Assembly: GCF_024585165.1 (NCBI RefSeq)
Contig: NZ_CP029008.1
Location: 1,736,001 to 1,800,000, forward strand
DNA length: 64,000 bases
DNA from: Bradyrhizobium sp. WBOS07
Lineage (GTDB): Bacteria; Pseudomonadota; Alphaproteobacteria; Rhizobiales; Xanthobacteraceae
Direction of reading: 5' to 3'
Shown: positions 9,158 through 17,161 of the stretch, piece by piece
How positions within the stretch are numbered: the first letter of the stretch is position 1
Layout: the number at the start of each line of letters is the position of its first letter
Made by a program: the position numbers and the translations under genes
Notes under the pieces: generated by a model
What the model saw: the letters and a program-made list of their open reading frames with translations, nothing else
Told to the model about the DNA's origin: nothing
Database searches by the model: none

Positions 9158-9772
9158 TTACTTCGCCTGGGCAAGCCCCTCCTTCTTCAGTGCTTCCTGC
9201 ACCTGCGGCCGCGCCGCGACGCGGGTCTTGTAGGCGGCAAGGTTCGGCATCGCCGAGAAGTCGAACTTCATCCGGTCCGCCCAGGTCAGCATCGTGAAGA
9301 GATAGCCGTCGGCCACCGTGAACTGCTTGCCCATGAGGTAGTCGCGGCCGGCGAGCTGGCTGTCGATATATTTCAGCTTGCCCATGACGCGGTCTTTGAA
9401 GAAGGCCTTGGCCTCGTCGTTCAGAGCCGGTGCGAACAGCGGGCCGAAGCTCTTGTGCACCTCGGAGGTGAGGAAGTTGAGCCATTCAAGCAGCTTGTAG
9501 CGCTCGGAACTGTCGCGGGCCGGCGCCAGCGCCTTGCTTGAGGCCTGATCGGCGATCATCTGGACAATCACCGGGCCTTCGGTCACGATCTCGCCGCTGT
9601 CGAGGCCCAGCGCAGGGACCTGGCCCTTGGGATTCAGCTTCAGATAATCCTCACCATTTTCGAGCTTCTTGGCGCGGATATCCACCTTGACCAGCTCATA
9701 GGGGAGGCCGGCTTCCAGAAGCGCGATGTGGGGGGACAGCGAGCAGGCACCGGGCGAATAGTACAGTTTCAT
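9158..9772 (-). CDS. gstA: Glutathione S-transferase (beta class-like)
   Basis: This 204-residue GST conjugates glutathione to electrophiles in the cytoplasm. The N-terminal thioredoxin fold MKLYYSPGACSLSPHIAL carries Cys10, typical of bacterial beta-class enzymes, and NPKGQVPAL holds the cis-proline. The C-terminal helical domain includes FTVADGYLFTMLTWAD. The ATG at 9772 has a GAGGAGG ribosome-binding site. It is divergent from a MarR regulator with a perfect palindrome between them, so repression by that regulator is likely. Glutamate-cysteine ligase lies just beyond the regulator, making this a small glutathione locus. Confidence 0.9.
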   Translation of the reverse strand: MKLYYSPGACSLSPHIALLEAGLPYELVKVDIRAKKLENGEDYLKLNPKGQVPALGLDSGEIVTEGPVIVQMIADQASSKALAPARDSSERYKLLEWLNFLTSEVHKSFGPLFAPALNDEAKAFFKDRVMGKLKYIDSQLAGRDYLMGKQFTVADGYLFTMLTWADRMKFDFSAMPNLAAYKTRVAARPQVQEALKKEGLAQAK

Positions 9773-9827
9773 GGAATTTCCTCCTCTCGAAGCTTGGTTC
9801 GGCCGAAAGAGCGATTACATGCAACTG

Positions 9828-9861
9828 CTTGAAATAGTCAAGATTGATGCAGCTGCATCAA
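9828..9861. promoter_or_regulatory. Palindromic operator between GST and MarR genes
   Basis: TTGATGCAGCTGCATCAA (9844-9861) is a perfect 18-bp palindrome. It is preceded by CTTGA-AATAG-TCAAG (9828-9842), a second inverted repeat. Both lie in the 126-base divergent intergenic region. The size and symmetry fit a MarR dimer site; binding is inferred. Confidence 0.65.
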
Positions 9862-9898
9862 ATGAGGTAAGAGACGAGCGACGAGCTTGAGCGGGACC

Positions 9899-10396
9899 AT
9901 GAAACGCAAACCATCGACCGAGGCGACTGCTGCCTGGATCCGCCTGATGCGGGTGCAGAGCCGTGTGCTCGATTGCGTCGAGCAGGACTTGAAGCGAGCC
10001 GGTTTCCCGCCGCTGGCCTGGTATGATGCGCTGCTCGAATTGTCGCGGGCGCCGTCGGGCGAGCTGCGGCCGGTGGAGCTCGAACGGCAGATGCTGATTC
10101 CGCAATATTCCACCTCGCGCCTGATCGACCGCCTGGTCGACGAGGGCCTCGCCTCGCGGCGCGAATGCAAGATCGACAAGCGCGGCCAGTTCATCGAGAT
10201 CACGGAAGCCGGCCGCGAGCTGCAGAAGCGGATGTGGGGCGCCTATTCGGCCGCGATCGAGAAATATGTCGGTTCGAAGCTGTCCGATGCCGATGCCGTC
10301 AGGCTCAGCGATCTGCTCGACCGCCTGGGCTGCTCCTGCGGCGAGATGAAACTGCCGCCCGTCGCCAACGCCAACGAAAACGCGCCGTCGCGATGA
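9899..10396 (+). CDS. MarR family transcriptional regulator
   Basis: This 165-residue winged-helix regulator has an N-terminal dimerisation helix (TAAWIRLMRVQSRVLDCVEQDL). The wHTH core is LRPVELERQMLIPQYSTSRLIDRLVDEGL, followed by the wing ECKIDKRGQFIEITEAGREL. The C-terminus has a CSCGEM motif, whose two cysteines might be redox- or metal-sensitive (speculative). I prefer the ATG at 9899 to a TTG twelve bases earlier. It is divergent from the GST gene and upstream of gshA, which suggests control of a glutathione or detoxification response. Confidence 0.88.
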   Translation: MKRKPSTEATAAWIRLMRVQSRVLDCVEQDLKRAGFPPLAWYDALLELSRAPSGELRPVELERQMLIPQYSTSRLIDRLVDEGLASRRECKIDKRGQFIEITEAGRELQKRMWGAYSAAIEKYVGSKLSDADAVRLSDLLDRLGCSCGEMKLPPVANANENAPSR

Positions 10397-10495
10397 CCGC
10401 ACGGCACACCAGCTCGTCCGTGCGCCCGGTGGGTTCGCGGACCATCCCCGTCACCCGCGCGCATTCGACCGAAGCGCCTTTGATTAGAGTTTGAT

Positions 10496-11866
10496 ATGGC
10501 GCGAGACCAGATCGATATGACGCCGCTGCAATCGCGCGACGAGCTCGTCGCGTGGTTCGAGGCCGGCTGCAAGGACCCGTCCGAATTCCGCATGGGCACC
10601 GAGCACGAGAAGACGCCGTTCACGCTCGAAGGCCACCGTCCGGTGCCTTACGAAGGCGCGCGAGGCATCGGTGCGTTGCTCGAGGGCATGAAGCTCCTGC
10701 TCGGCTGGGAGCCGATCATGGAGAAGGGCAACATCATCGGCCTCTACGACGTCACCGGCGGCGGAGCGATCTCGCTCGAGCCCGGCGGGCAGTTCGAGCT
10801 CTCCGGCGCCCCGGTCGAGAACGTGCACCAGACCCAGAGCGAGCTGATGGCGCATCTTGCGCAGGTGCGCGAGATCGCAACGCCGCTCGGCATCGGCTTT
10901 CTCGGCCTCGGCATGACGCCGTCCTGGTCGCGCGCCGAGATCCCGATGATGCCCAAGGGCCGCTACAAGATCATGACCAATTACATGCCGAAGGTCGGCC
11001 AATACGGCCTCGACATGATGTACCGGACCTGCACGGTGCAGACCAATCTCGACTTCTCCTCCGAAGCCGACATGGTCAAGAAGCTGCGCGTGTCGCTCGC
11101 GCTGCAGCCGGTCGCAACCGCGCTGTTCGCCAATTCGCCGTTCACCGAAGGCAAGCCGAACGGCTTCCTCTCCTTCCGCTCCGAGATCTGGCGCGACACC
11201 GACAATGCCCGTTCGGGCATGATGCCGTGGGCGTTCGAGGACGGCATGGGCTTCGAGCGCTACGTCGACTACGCGCTCGACGTCCCCATGTATTTCGTCA
11301 AGCGCGACGAGGACTACATCGACGTGTCGGGCTCCTCGTTCCGCGCCTTCTTCGACGGCCGCAACAACAACCTTCCCGGCGAGCGTCCGACACTGTCGGA
11401 CTGGGCCAATCATCTCTCGACGATCTTCCCGGAAGTGCGGCTCAAGCGTTATCTCGAGATGCGCGGCTCCGACGGCGGTCCGTGGGGCCGGTTGCCGGCG
11501 CTGCCGGCGTTCTGGGTCGGGCTGCTCTATGACGACGTCGCGCTCGATGCGGCCTGGGAGATCGTCAAGCACTGGACCGCGCCCGAGCGTCAGGCCCTGC
11601 GCGACGACGTGCCGCGGATGGGCTTCAAGGCCCGGATCAAGGATCGCTACCTGTTCGAGATCGCCAAGGAATGCCTCGTATTGGCGCATGCCGGCCTGCG
11701 CCGGCGGGCCCGGGTCGACCAGCTCGGCCGCGACGAAACGCGGCATCTGGAACCGCTCGACCGCATCATCGATTCCGGCCGGACGCCGGCCGAGGAAATG
11801 TTGGACAAGTTCAACGGTCCCTGGAAGGGTTCGGTGGAACCCGCCTACGCGGAATACGCTTTCTAG
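10496..11866 (+). CDS. gshA: Glutamate-cysteine ligase
   Basis: This 456-residue enzyme forms gamma-glutamylcysteine from Glu, Cys and ATP, the first step of glutathione synthesis. It belongs to the plant/alphaproteobacterial GCL class (about 450 residues), not the E. coli class. Motifs include FRMGTEHEKTPF near residue 35, GGAISLEPGGQFELSG, TCTVQTNLDF, and a glycine- and aromatic-rich C-terminal half (RGSDGGPWGRLPALPAFWVG). It lies 100 bases downstream of the MarR gene; the link to the GST supports a glutathione locus. Confidence 0.93.
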   Translation: MARDQIDMTPLQSRDELVAWFEAGCKDPSEFRMGTEHEKTPFTLEGHRPVPYEGARGIGALLEGMKLLLGWEPIMEKGNIIGLYDVTGGGAISLEPGGQFELSGAPVENVHQTQSELMAHLAQVREIATPLGIGFLGLGMTPSWSRAEIPMMPKGRYKIMTNYMPKVGQYGLDMMYRTCTVQTNLDFSSEADMVKKLRVSLALQPVATALFANSPFTEGKPNGFLSFRSEIWRDTDNARSGMMPWAFEDGMGFERYVDYALDVPMYFVKRDEDYIDVSGSSFRAFFDGRNNNLPGERPTLSDWANHLSTIFPEVRLKRYLEMRGSDGGPWGRLPALPAFWVGLLYDDVALDAAWEIVKHWTAPERQALRDDVPRMGFKARIKDRYLFEIAKECLVLAHAGLRRRARVDQLGRDETRHLEPLDRIIDSGRTPAEEMLDKFNGPWKGSVEPAYAEYAF

Positions 11867-11977
11867 ACCATAGACCAACGACCGCGCTTTCAGCCGTTCA
11901 TCGCCCATACAGGTTTGCGGCGATCAAATGACCGGCCGAAAAACCTGAGCGTCGTCAATAACTCGAAAGCTGTTCCG

Positions 11978-12544
11978 ATGGGGAAGGGCCGCCTGTCCGG
12001 CGCCGTTATGGCAAAGGTCGTGGCATGCGCCGCGCTGCTGACGCTCGCTTTCGCGAGCGTGCCGGCGCACGCCCAGACCGCGTTCGACCGCCCCGGCGGC
12101 GACTATTTCAGCACACCGGTTGCGTCCGGCGACCCGGAGGATTGTGCGCTGCTGTGCGAGCGCGACCGCCGCTGCCGCTCGTGGAGTTTCAGCTATCCCG
12201 ACGTCGAGGGCGGCTCTGCGGTGTGCTGGCTGAAGAACACCGTGCCGGCGCGCGTGCCGGAGAGCTGCTGTATTTCCGGCGTGCGCGGCGCCGGCGTGAT
12301 CGAGCCGAGGATCGAGGGCGTGGAGACGTCGATCGACCGCCCCGGCGGCGATCTGCGCAATTTCGACCTGAAGAACGGCGAGAGCGTCGAGGTCTGCAAG
12401 GCCGCGTGCACCGCCGACAACAAATGCCGTGCCTTCACCTATGCCCGCCCCGGCTACACCGGACGCGAGGCGCGCTGCTTCCTGAAAAAGGAAATCAAGC
12501 CGCCGCGCCGCAAGGCGGGCTTCACGTCGGGCGTGGTGCGGTAG
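11978..12544 (+). CDS. Secreted protein with two PAN/Apple-like domains
   Basis: This 188-residue protein begins with a Sec signal peptide (VACAALLTLAFASVPAHAQ). Two similar cysteine-rich modules follow, each opening with DRPGGD. Module 1 holds CALLCERDRRCRSWSFSYP and CWLK. Module 2 holds CKAACTADNKCRAFTYARPG and CFLKK. This spacing is typical of PAN_4 domains, which bind proteins or carbohydrates. The ATG at 11978 is my choice; the ATG at 12008 (MAKVVACAALL) gives a more compact signal. Role and ligand are unknown. Confidence 0.75.
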   Translation: MGKGRLSGAVMAKVVACAALLTLAFASVPAHAQTAFDRPGGDYFSTPVASGDPEDCALLCERDRRCRSWSFSYPDVEGGSAVCWLKNTVPARVPESCCISGVRGAGVIEPRIEGVETSIDRPGGDLRNFDLKNGESVEVCKAACTADNKCRAFTYARPGYTGREARCFLKKEIKPPRRKAGFTSGVVR

Positions 12545-12553
12545 GGGAGGTGT

Positions 12554-12645
12554 CGTAGGGTGGACAAAGGCGCGAAGCGCCGTGCCCACGATCTTTCAGA
12601 TGCGGCGATAGACGCGTGGGCACGCTTCGCTTTGCCCACCCTACG
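12554..12645. repeat. Palindromic intergenic repeat, family D (copy 1)
   Basis: This inverted repeat of about 92 bases has a left arm CGTAGGGTGGACAAAGGCGC then GCCGTGCCCACG. The right arm is CGTGGGCACGCTTCGCTTTG then CCCACCCTACG. It lies between convergent genes. Other copies are at 34909-35002 and 44172-44263. Confidence 0.88.
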
Positions 12646-12650
12646 AGATC

Positions 12651-13217
12651 TCACGCCGGCGCGATCACCGTGAGCTCCGGCCACAGCGCCTTCCATCGCG
12701 CGGCTTTCATCGCGTAGTTCGCCGCGGAGAAATTCGGTCCTGGATTTGGCCGCGCGATCAGGGCCGCAACGTCGTCAAAGCCGTGCGGCGCGTAGACCTC
12801 GTAGCTATCTCGTCCGCGTCTCACGCCGATCTGCGTGTTCTGCGTCAGGAAGCGGTCGATGCCATCGGATGCGCGCGTCAGGGGCGGATAGGGCAGGCCG
12901 TGCTTGGCCGGGTACCACAGATGCACACGGGCCTGGTTGCGGGTCTCGACCTTGACGCCGAGCTGCGTCAGCCGCGCGTCCAGCTCGCGGATGACCGCGT
13001 CCTCCGCCTCCCACGAGGTGTCGGGATCAAAATAGAACACGTCGTAATCGGCGATGCCATAATCGACCGCGCGGCCGGTGAGCACGTTCCATACAGTCTG
13101 CACCAGGCATCCCGAGACCAACCAGGCATCGGGAAGGGCGAGGCGATCGAGTTCATCGATGATCGCGACGTTGACGGGATTCCTCAGCGCGAGTGCGAGG
13201 AATTCGTCACGGTTCAT
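12651..13217 (-). CDS. Nucleotidyltransferase family protein (DUF925/NTP_transf_6 type)
   Basis: This 188-residue protein resembles the NTP_transf_6 family: GCLVQTVWNVLTG is followed by YGIADYDVFYFDPD, where the DYD aspartates match the metal-binding motif of nucleotidyltransferase folds. C-terminal features are YPPLTRASDGIDRFL and YEVYAPHGFDDV. The ATG at 13217 (MNRDEFLAL) gives a normal family length. It starts 16 bases after the lepB stop on the same strand and may be the end of the tldD-lepB operon. The substrate is unknown. Confidence 0.75.
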   Translation of the reverse strand: MNRDEFLALALRNPVNVAIIDELDRLALPDAWLVSGCLVQTVWNVLTGRAVDYGIADYDVFYFDPDTSWEAEDAVIRELDARLTQLGVKVETRNQARVHLWYPAKHGLPYPPLTRASDGIDRFLTQNTQIGVRRGRDSYEVYAPHGFDDVAALIARPNPGPNFSAANYAMKAARWKALWPELTVIAPA

Positions 13218-13233
13218 CGTGAGACGAGGAGGA

Positions 13234-14013
13234 TCAATGCACGGCGGTGAAGAACCGCGCCAGCCGGAAGCCGGACAGCCAGGTCCACACCGGCTGGCTT
13301 CGCATGCCGAGATCCCAGGAGCCGAGCACGGCATCCGCACGGCCGATCAGATTGTCGATCGGCAACAGGCCGACGCCGCCGGAGCGCAGCGACACGCGGC
13401 TGTCGGAGGAATTGTCGCGGTTGTCGCCGAGCACGAAGAGGTGACCGGCCGGCACCGTCACTTCCGGTGTGTTGTCGAGCGGGCCGTTGTCGCGCATCTT
13501 GAAGATCAGATGTGAGACGCCGTTCGGCAGCGTCTCGACATAACGGTAGGCGGGCTCGTTGCCGCCATTGTCGTCCTCGGCAGCGCCGACACCGTCGGGC
13601 TTGAGCTCGGCGGGGCGGTCGTTGATGAAGAGCTGGCCCTGCCGCATCTGGATGCGATCGCCGGGAAGACCCACGACGCGCTTGACCCAGGCCTGCGAGC
13701 GATCGCCGGGCCAGCGGAACACGACGACGTCGCCGAGCTTCGGTGTTTCGGCGAACACGCGGCCGGTCTCGGGCAGGCTGATCTGGATCGGCAGCGACGA
13801 GCTGCCGTAGCCATAGGGGAATTTCGAGGCGAGCAGTGCATCGCCGATCAGCAGCGTCGGCTCCATCGAGCCCGACGGCACATAGAACGGCTCGGCGAGC
13901 GCGCCCTTGGCGATGAAGACCGCGGCGACGATGCCGGCGAGCTGCGCGATCTGTCCGGCCCAGCCGCTGCTTTTCCGCTTGGGAGTGACAGTGACCTTCT
14001 CTTCAACGCTCAT
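13234..14013 (-). CDS. lepB: Signal peptidase I
   Basis: This 259-residue inner-membrane serine protease removes Sec/Tat signal peptides. An N-terminal cytoplasmic tail and one membrane segment (AQLAGIVAAVFIAKGALA) precede the catalytic motif VPSGSMEPTLLIGD, with Ser49 as nucleophile. The general base is Lys111 (WVKRVVGLPGDRI). FVLGDNRDNSSDSR is conserved box E. The ATG at 14013 overlaps the tldD stop by 4 bases (ATGA), which indicates translational coupling. Confidence 0.93.
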   Translation of the reverse strand: MSVEEKVTVTPKRKSSGWAGQIAQLAGIVAAVFIAKGALAEPFYVPSGSMEPTLLIGDALLASKFPYGYGSSSLPIQISLPETGRVFAETPKLGDVVVFRWPGDRSQAWVKRVVGLPGDRIQMRQGQLFINDRPAELKPDGVGAAEDDNGGNEPAYRYVETLPNGVSHLIFKMRDNGPLDNTPEVTVPAGHLFVLGDNRDNSSDSRVSLRSGGVGLLPIDNLIGRADAVLGSWDLGMRSQPVWTWLSGFRLARFFTAVH

Positions 14014-15437
14014 GCGCCGGTTCCACCCACGGTAATGCGCTCCATCAGCAGCGACGGCTGGCCGACGCCGACGGGCACGCCCTGGCCGTTCTTGCCGCAG
14101 GTGCCGATGCCGGTATCGAGCGCGAGATCGTTGCCGATCATGCGGATGCGATGCAGGTCGGTCGGCCCGTTGCCGATCAGCATAGCGCCCTTCAGCGGCG
14201 CGCCGATCTTGCCGTTCTCGATCTTGTAGGCCTCGGTGCACTGGAACACGTACTTGCCCGAGGTGATGTCGACCTGGCCGCCGCCGAAATTCGCGGCGAA
14301 GACGCCGTTCTTCACCGAGGCGAGGATCTCGGCCGGATCGCGGTCGCCCGCGAGCATGTAGGTATTGGTCATGCGCGGCATCGGCACATGGGCATAGCCC
14401 TGGCGGCGGCCGTTGCCGGTCGGCTTCATGTTCATCAGCCGCGCGTTCTGACGGTCCTGCATGTAGCCGACCAGGATGCCGTCCTCGATCAGGACGGTGC
14501 GATTGGTCGGCGTGCCCTCGTCGTCGATCGACAGCGAGCCGCGGCGCGAGGCGATGGTGCCGTCGTCGACCACGGTGACGCCCTTGGCCGCGACCTGCTG
14601 GCCCATCAGGCCGGCGAATGCAGAGGTCTTCTTGCGGTTGAAATCGCCTTCCAGGCCATGACCGACCGCTTCATGCAGCATCACGCCGGGCCAGCCGGCC
14701 CCGAGCACGACGTCCATCTCGCCGGCGGGGGCGGGAATCGATTCCAGATTGACCAGCGCCTCGCGCAGCGCGCCGTCGGCGGCGTCGCGCCAGGACCTCG
14801 TCTCGATGAATTCGGCATAGCCGGCACGGCCGCCATAACCCTTGCTGCCGCTCTCCTGGCGGTCGCCTTGGCCGGCCACGACGGAGACGTTGACGCGGAC
14901 GAGCGGACGGATGTCGCGATAGCTCTCGCCGTCCGGCCGCAGGATCTCGACCACCTGCCAGGTCGCGCCGAGGCTGACGCTGACCTGCCGCACCCTGGGA
15001 TCCTTGTCGCGCAGGTAAGCGTCGATTTCGGCGAGCAGCTTGACCTTGGTCTCGAAGCCGGGGGCGTCGAGCGGATTGTCGTCGCCATAGAGCCGGACAT
15101 TGGTGTGCGGAGGCGGCGCGGCAAAACTGCCGGAATAGCCGCCGCGCACGGCCGCAACCGCGTCCGCAGCGCGCATCAGCGCCGGCAGCGAGACGTCGGA
15201 GGAGTGGGCGTAGCCGACCGCATCATCCTTGACCGCGCGCAGGCCAAAACCTTGCGAGGTGTCGTAGGTCGCCTGCTTCAGCCGCCCATTGTCGAACATC
15301 AGCGCTTCGGTCTGGCTGTACTCCAGGAACAGCTCACCGTCGTCGGCGCCGGAAAGCCCGCGCGCGAGCTCGTGGCGGACCTGGTCGCGGTCGAGATTGG
15401 CGCGGTCGAGCAGGGAGGTCGTGGCAGGATTGGTCAT
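14010..15437 (-). CDS. tldD: TldD metalloprotease
   Basis: This 475-residue TldD-family zinc metalloprotease contains HEAVGHGLEGD, the HExxxH signature. Family hallmarks GTPTNRTVLIEDG and MPRMTNTYMLAGD follow, then a glycine-rich C-terminus. TldD with TldE processes unfolded or modified peptides; no tldE/pmbA is next to it here. Starts at 15437 and 15449 are both possible; I chose 15437 because GGATGG lies about 7 bases upstream. It is the first gene of a coupled tldD-lepB unit. Confidence 0.92.
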   Translation of the reverse strand: MTNPATTSLLDRANLDRDQVRHELARGLSGADDGELFLEYSQTEALMFDNGRLKQATYDTSQGFGLRAVKDDAVGYAHSSDVSLPALMRAADAVAAVRGGYSGSFAAPPPHTNVRLYGDDNPLDAPGFETKVKLLAEIDAYLRDKDPRVRQVSVSLGATWQVVEILRPDGESYRDIRPLVRVNVSVVAGQGDRQESGSKGYGGRAGYAEFIETRSWRDAADGALREALVNLESIPAPAGEMDVVLGAGWPGVMLHEAVGHGLEGDFNRKKTSAFAGLMGQQVAAKGVTVVDDGTIASRRGSLSIDDEGTPTNRTVLIEDGILVGYMQDRQNARLMNMKPTGNGRRQGYAHVPMPRMTNTYMLAGDRDPAEILASVKNGVFAANFGGGQVDITSGKYVFQCTEAYKIENGKIGAPLKGAMLIGNGPTDLHRIRMIGNDLALDTGIGTCGKNGQGVPVGVGQPSLLMERITVGGTGA

Positions 15438-15582
15438 GCGTCCATCCATTAGCGGAAGATGTGAGTCAAGATAATGGTTTCGGACCGCTTCCGCGAGGGG
15501 GCGGGGCGTCACATTACGGAAACGATAGGATGGGGCGGGATGCCGCGCCGATGCTGCATTCAGCGCGGATCAATGCTAACCT

Positions 15583-15813
15583 ATGGCTATGGACTACCGA
15601 GATATCATTTCGATCGAGCCCGGCAAGCGTGGGGGGCGACCATGCATCCGCCACATGCGGATCGCCGTGGCGGATGTGCTCGGCTGGCTGGCTGCCGGTC
15701 AGTCCCATGCCCAGATCCTCGATGACTTCCCTGAATTGACCGAGGACGATATCCGCGCCTGCCTGGCTTATGCCGCCGACCGCGAGAGGCGATTGGTGAC
15801 TGCGCCGATATGA
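15583..15813 (+). CDS. DUF433 antitoxin-like protein
   Basis: This 76-residue DUF433 protein has a short strand (DIISIEPGKRGGRPCIRHMRI) and a homeodomain-like HTH (VADVLGWLAAGQSHAQILDDF, then LTEDDIRACLAYAADRE). Proteins of this family pair with DUF5615 PIN-like proteins in VapBC-like modules and are expected to bind DNA and neutralise the partner. Its stop overlaps the start of the next gene (ATGA). An alternative start two codons in (MDYRD) is possible. Confidence 0.82.
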   Translation: MAMDYRDIISIEPGKRGGRPCIRHMRIAVADVLGWLAAGQSHAQILDDFPELTEDDIRACLAYAADRERRLVTAPI

Positions 15814-16142
15814 GGCTGCTGTTCGATCAGAATCTCAGCTTCAAGCTTTGCCAGATCGTTGCCGACCTGTTTCCTCAATCCAGTCACGTTCGGTCTCACG
15901 GGCTATCGGAGGTCGCGGACCGTGCACTCTGGGAGTTCGCGAAGGCAAATGGCTTTGCGATCGTGACTCAGGACGCCGATTTTGCCGAACTGGCCGCTCT
16001 CCTGGGCTCTCCGCCCAAGGTGATCTGGCTCCGGACGGGCAACCAAATGACTGTGGTGATTGCGGACCTTCTTCGCCGCCACGCAGAGACGATTCACGCC
16101 TTCGAGGGCGATGACGGCGCGGCATGCCTTGAGATTTACTAA
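15810..16142 (+). CDS. DUF5615 PIN-like toxin candidate
   Basis: This 110-residue DUF5615 (Mut7-C-like PIN fold) protein begins MRLLFDQNLSFKL, with Asp6 as the first acidic PIN residue. ALWEFAKANGFAIVTQDADFAEL holds the second acidic cluster, and KVIWLRTGN is typical of the family. PIN proteins are usually Mg-dependent RNases. The four-base overlap with the DUF433 gene supports a two-gene toxin-antitoxin unit, although activity has rarely been tested for this pair. Confidence 0.82.
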   Translation: MRLLFDQNLSFKLCQIVADLFPQSSHVRSHGLSEVADRALWEFAKANGFAIVTQDADFAELAALLGSPPKVIWLRTGNQMTVVIADLLRRHAETIHAFEGDDGAACLEIY

Positions 16143-16154
16143 GCTGCCTTAGCC

Positions 16155-16700
16155 CTACGGCAGCTTGTCATAGCCCTCGCCGAGGCCGTTCAGGCTGAGC
16201 GGGAAGCCGATGCCTTCTTCCGGTGTCTCGAAGATGATGAAGGTGGCGGTCTTGGCGGTGCGGAGCTGGCCGAGCAGCTTGTCGTCCATGACGACCTCGG
16301 CGACGCAGCCATTGGGAAGGCAGCGGACGAACCCGGCTCGGCCGACGTCCTGGTTGTCGAGCTTGAGGCCGAGGCCGGAGGGCAGCAGCACACCCAGCGG
16401 CGCTACCACGCGCATCAGGCGGCTTTTCTGGTCGGCGGTCTTCAGCACGATCACGGTCAGGCCGGCATTGGAGCGGTCTTCCGCCACCACGCTCTGGATC
16501 AGCGCGCATTGCTCGGTCTGGGCGCCGGGCGGCGTGTCGCAGCGAATCTGCCAGTCGCCATGGACAGAGCGCACCGCGCCCTGCGCATGGGCAAGGTCGG
16601 GAAGCGCCAAAAGGAGGAGCGCAGCCAGCAGGGTGGCCAGCATCGGGAGGCGGTCAAGCTGCCTGGTCGCCGGCCTTGCCATCGATATCGAAAACCCCAT
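16155..16700 (-). CDS. Invasion-associated locus B (IalB) family protein
   Basis: This 181-residue exported protein has a signal peptide (MLATLLAALLLLALPDLAHAQ) followed by VHGDWQIRCDTPPGAQTEQCAL, the hallmark of the IalB family. It also has the conserved VAPLGVLLPSGLGLKLD and FVRCLPNGCVAEVVMDD blocks with paired cysteines. IalB proteins are periplasmic or outer-membrane associated; the name comes from Bartonella, but the function in free-living rhizobia is unknown. The ATG at 16700 gives a long n-region; the ATG at 16643 is an alternative start. Confidence 0.87.
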   Translation of the reverse strand: MGFSISMARPATRQLDRLPMLATLLAALLLLALPDLAHAQGAVRSVHGDWQIRCDTPPGAQTEQCALIQSVVAEDRSNAGLTVIVLKTADQKSRLMRVVAPLGVLLPSGLGLKLDNQDVGRAGFVRCLPNGCVAEVVMDDKLLGQLRTAKTATFIIFETPEEGIGFPLSLNGLGEGYDKLP

Positions 16701-17161
16701 CGGGTCGGTCCCTCCGCTCGCCTTCCTCGCTCGCGCTTGGCGGACTCATCTGGCGGACTGATACGGGAATGACGGCGTCTTGAAGGCGATTGCCAAGCAA
16801 ATTCCGCGCCGCCTCGCACCGCCGCCGCCCGCACGAATCAGGTTCCTGCGCGGCCATCTGCCAGTGCCTAACGCGGGCAATTCCGCTGTCAAGCGGCAGC
16901 ATCCCGGCCAACGGTATTTTTGTCCGATGTTACTAGGAATTATCCTGCGGGTGATGGCTGGCAGATCAGGCGCAAGACTGCATTGCGATAGATCAAGAAT
17001 TATGGTTTGAGAGGCTAGATTTCGGCGTTCTAGCGATCTGGCCCGAATTCCTCTTAGAGGTATTCTTGCGCGGCGGTTTGTCAGGCGGGCGGATCGAATA
17101 AGCGTTGCCCGGACGCAGGGGAGCGCACTTGGGGTGATTTCGTAAGGGGAGCGCGAACGGC
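16701..17161. other. Regulatory intergenic region upstream of the cox operon
   Basis: No gene is seen in these 460 bases between the divergent ialB-like gene and ctaC. The half near ctaC is relatively AT-rich and holds the FixK-type box at 16983-16996. It probably contains the cox promoter, whose exact elements I cannot place. Confidence 0.5.
16983..16996. promoter_or_regulatory. FixK/FNR-type box upstream of ctaC
   Basis: TTGCGATAGATCAA fits the TTG(A/C)-N6-(T/G)CAA FixK2 consensus. It lies about 166 bases before ctaC. A match this short is expected a few times by chance in a window of this size, so the assignment is weak. Confidence 0.3.
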
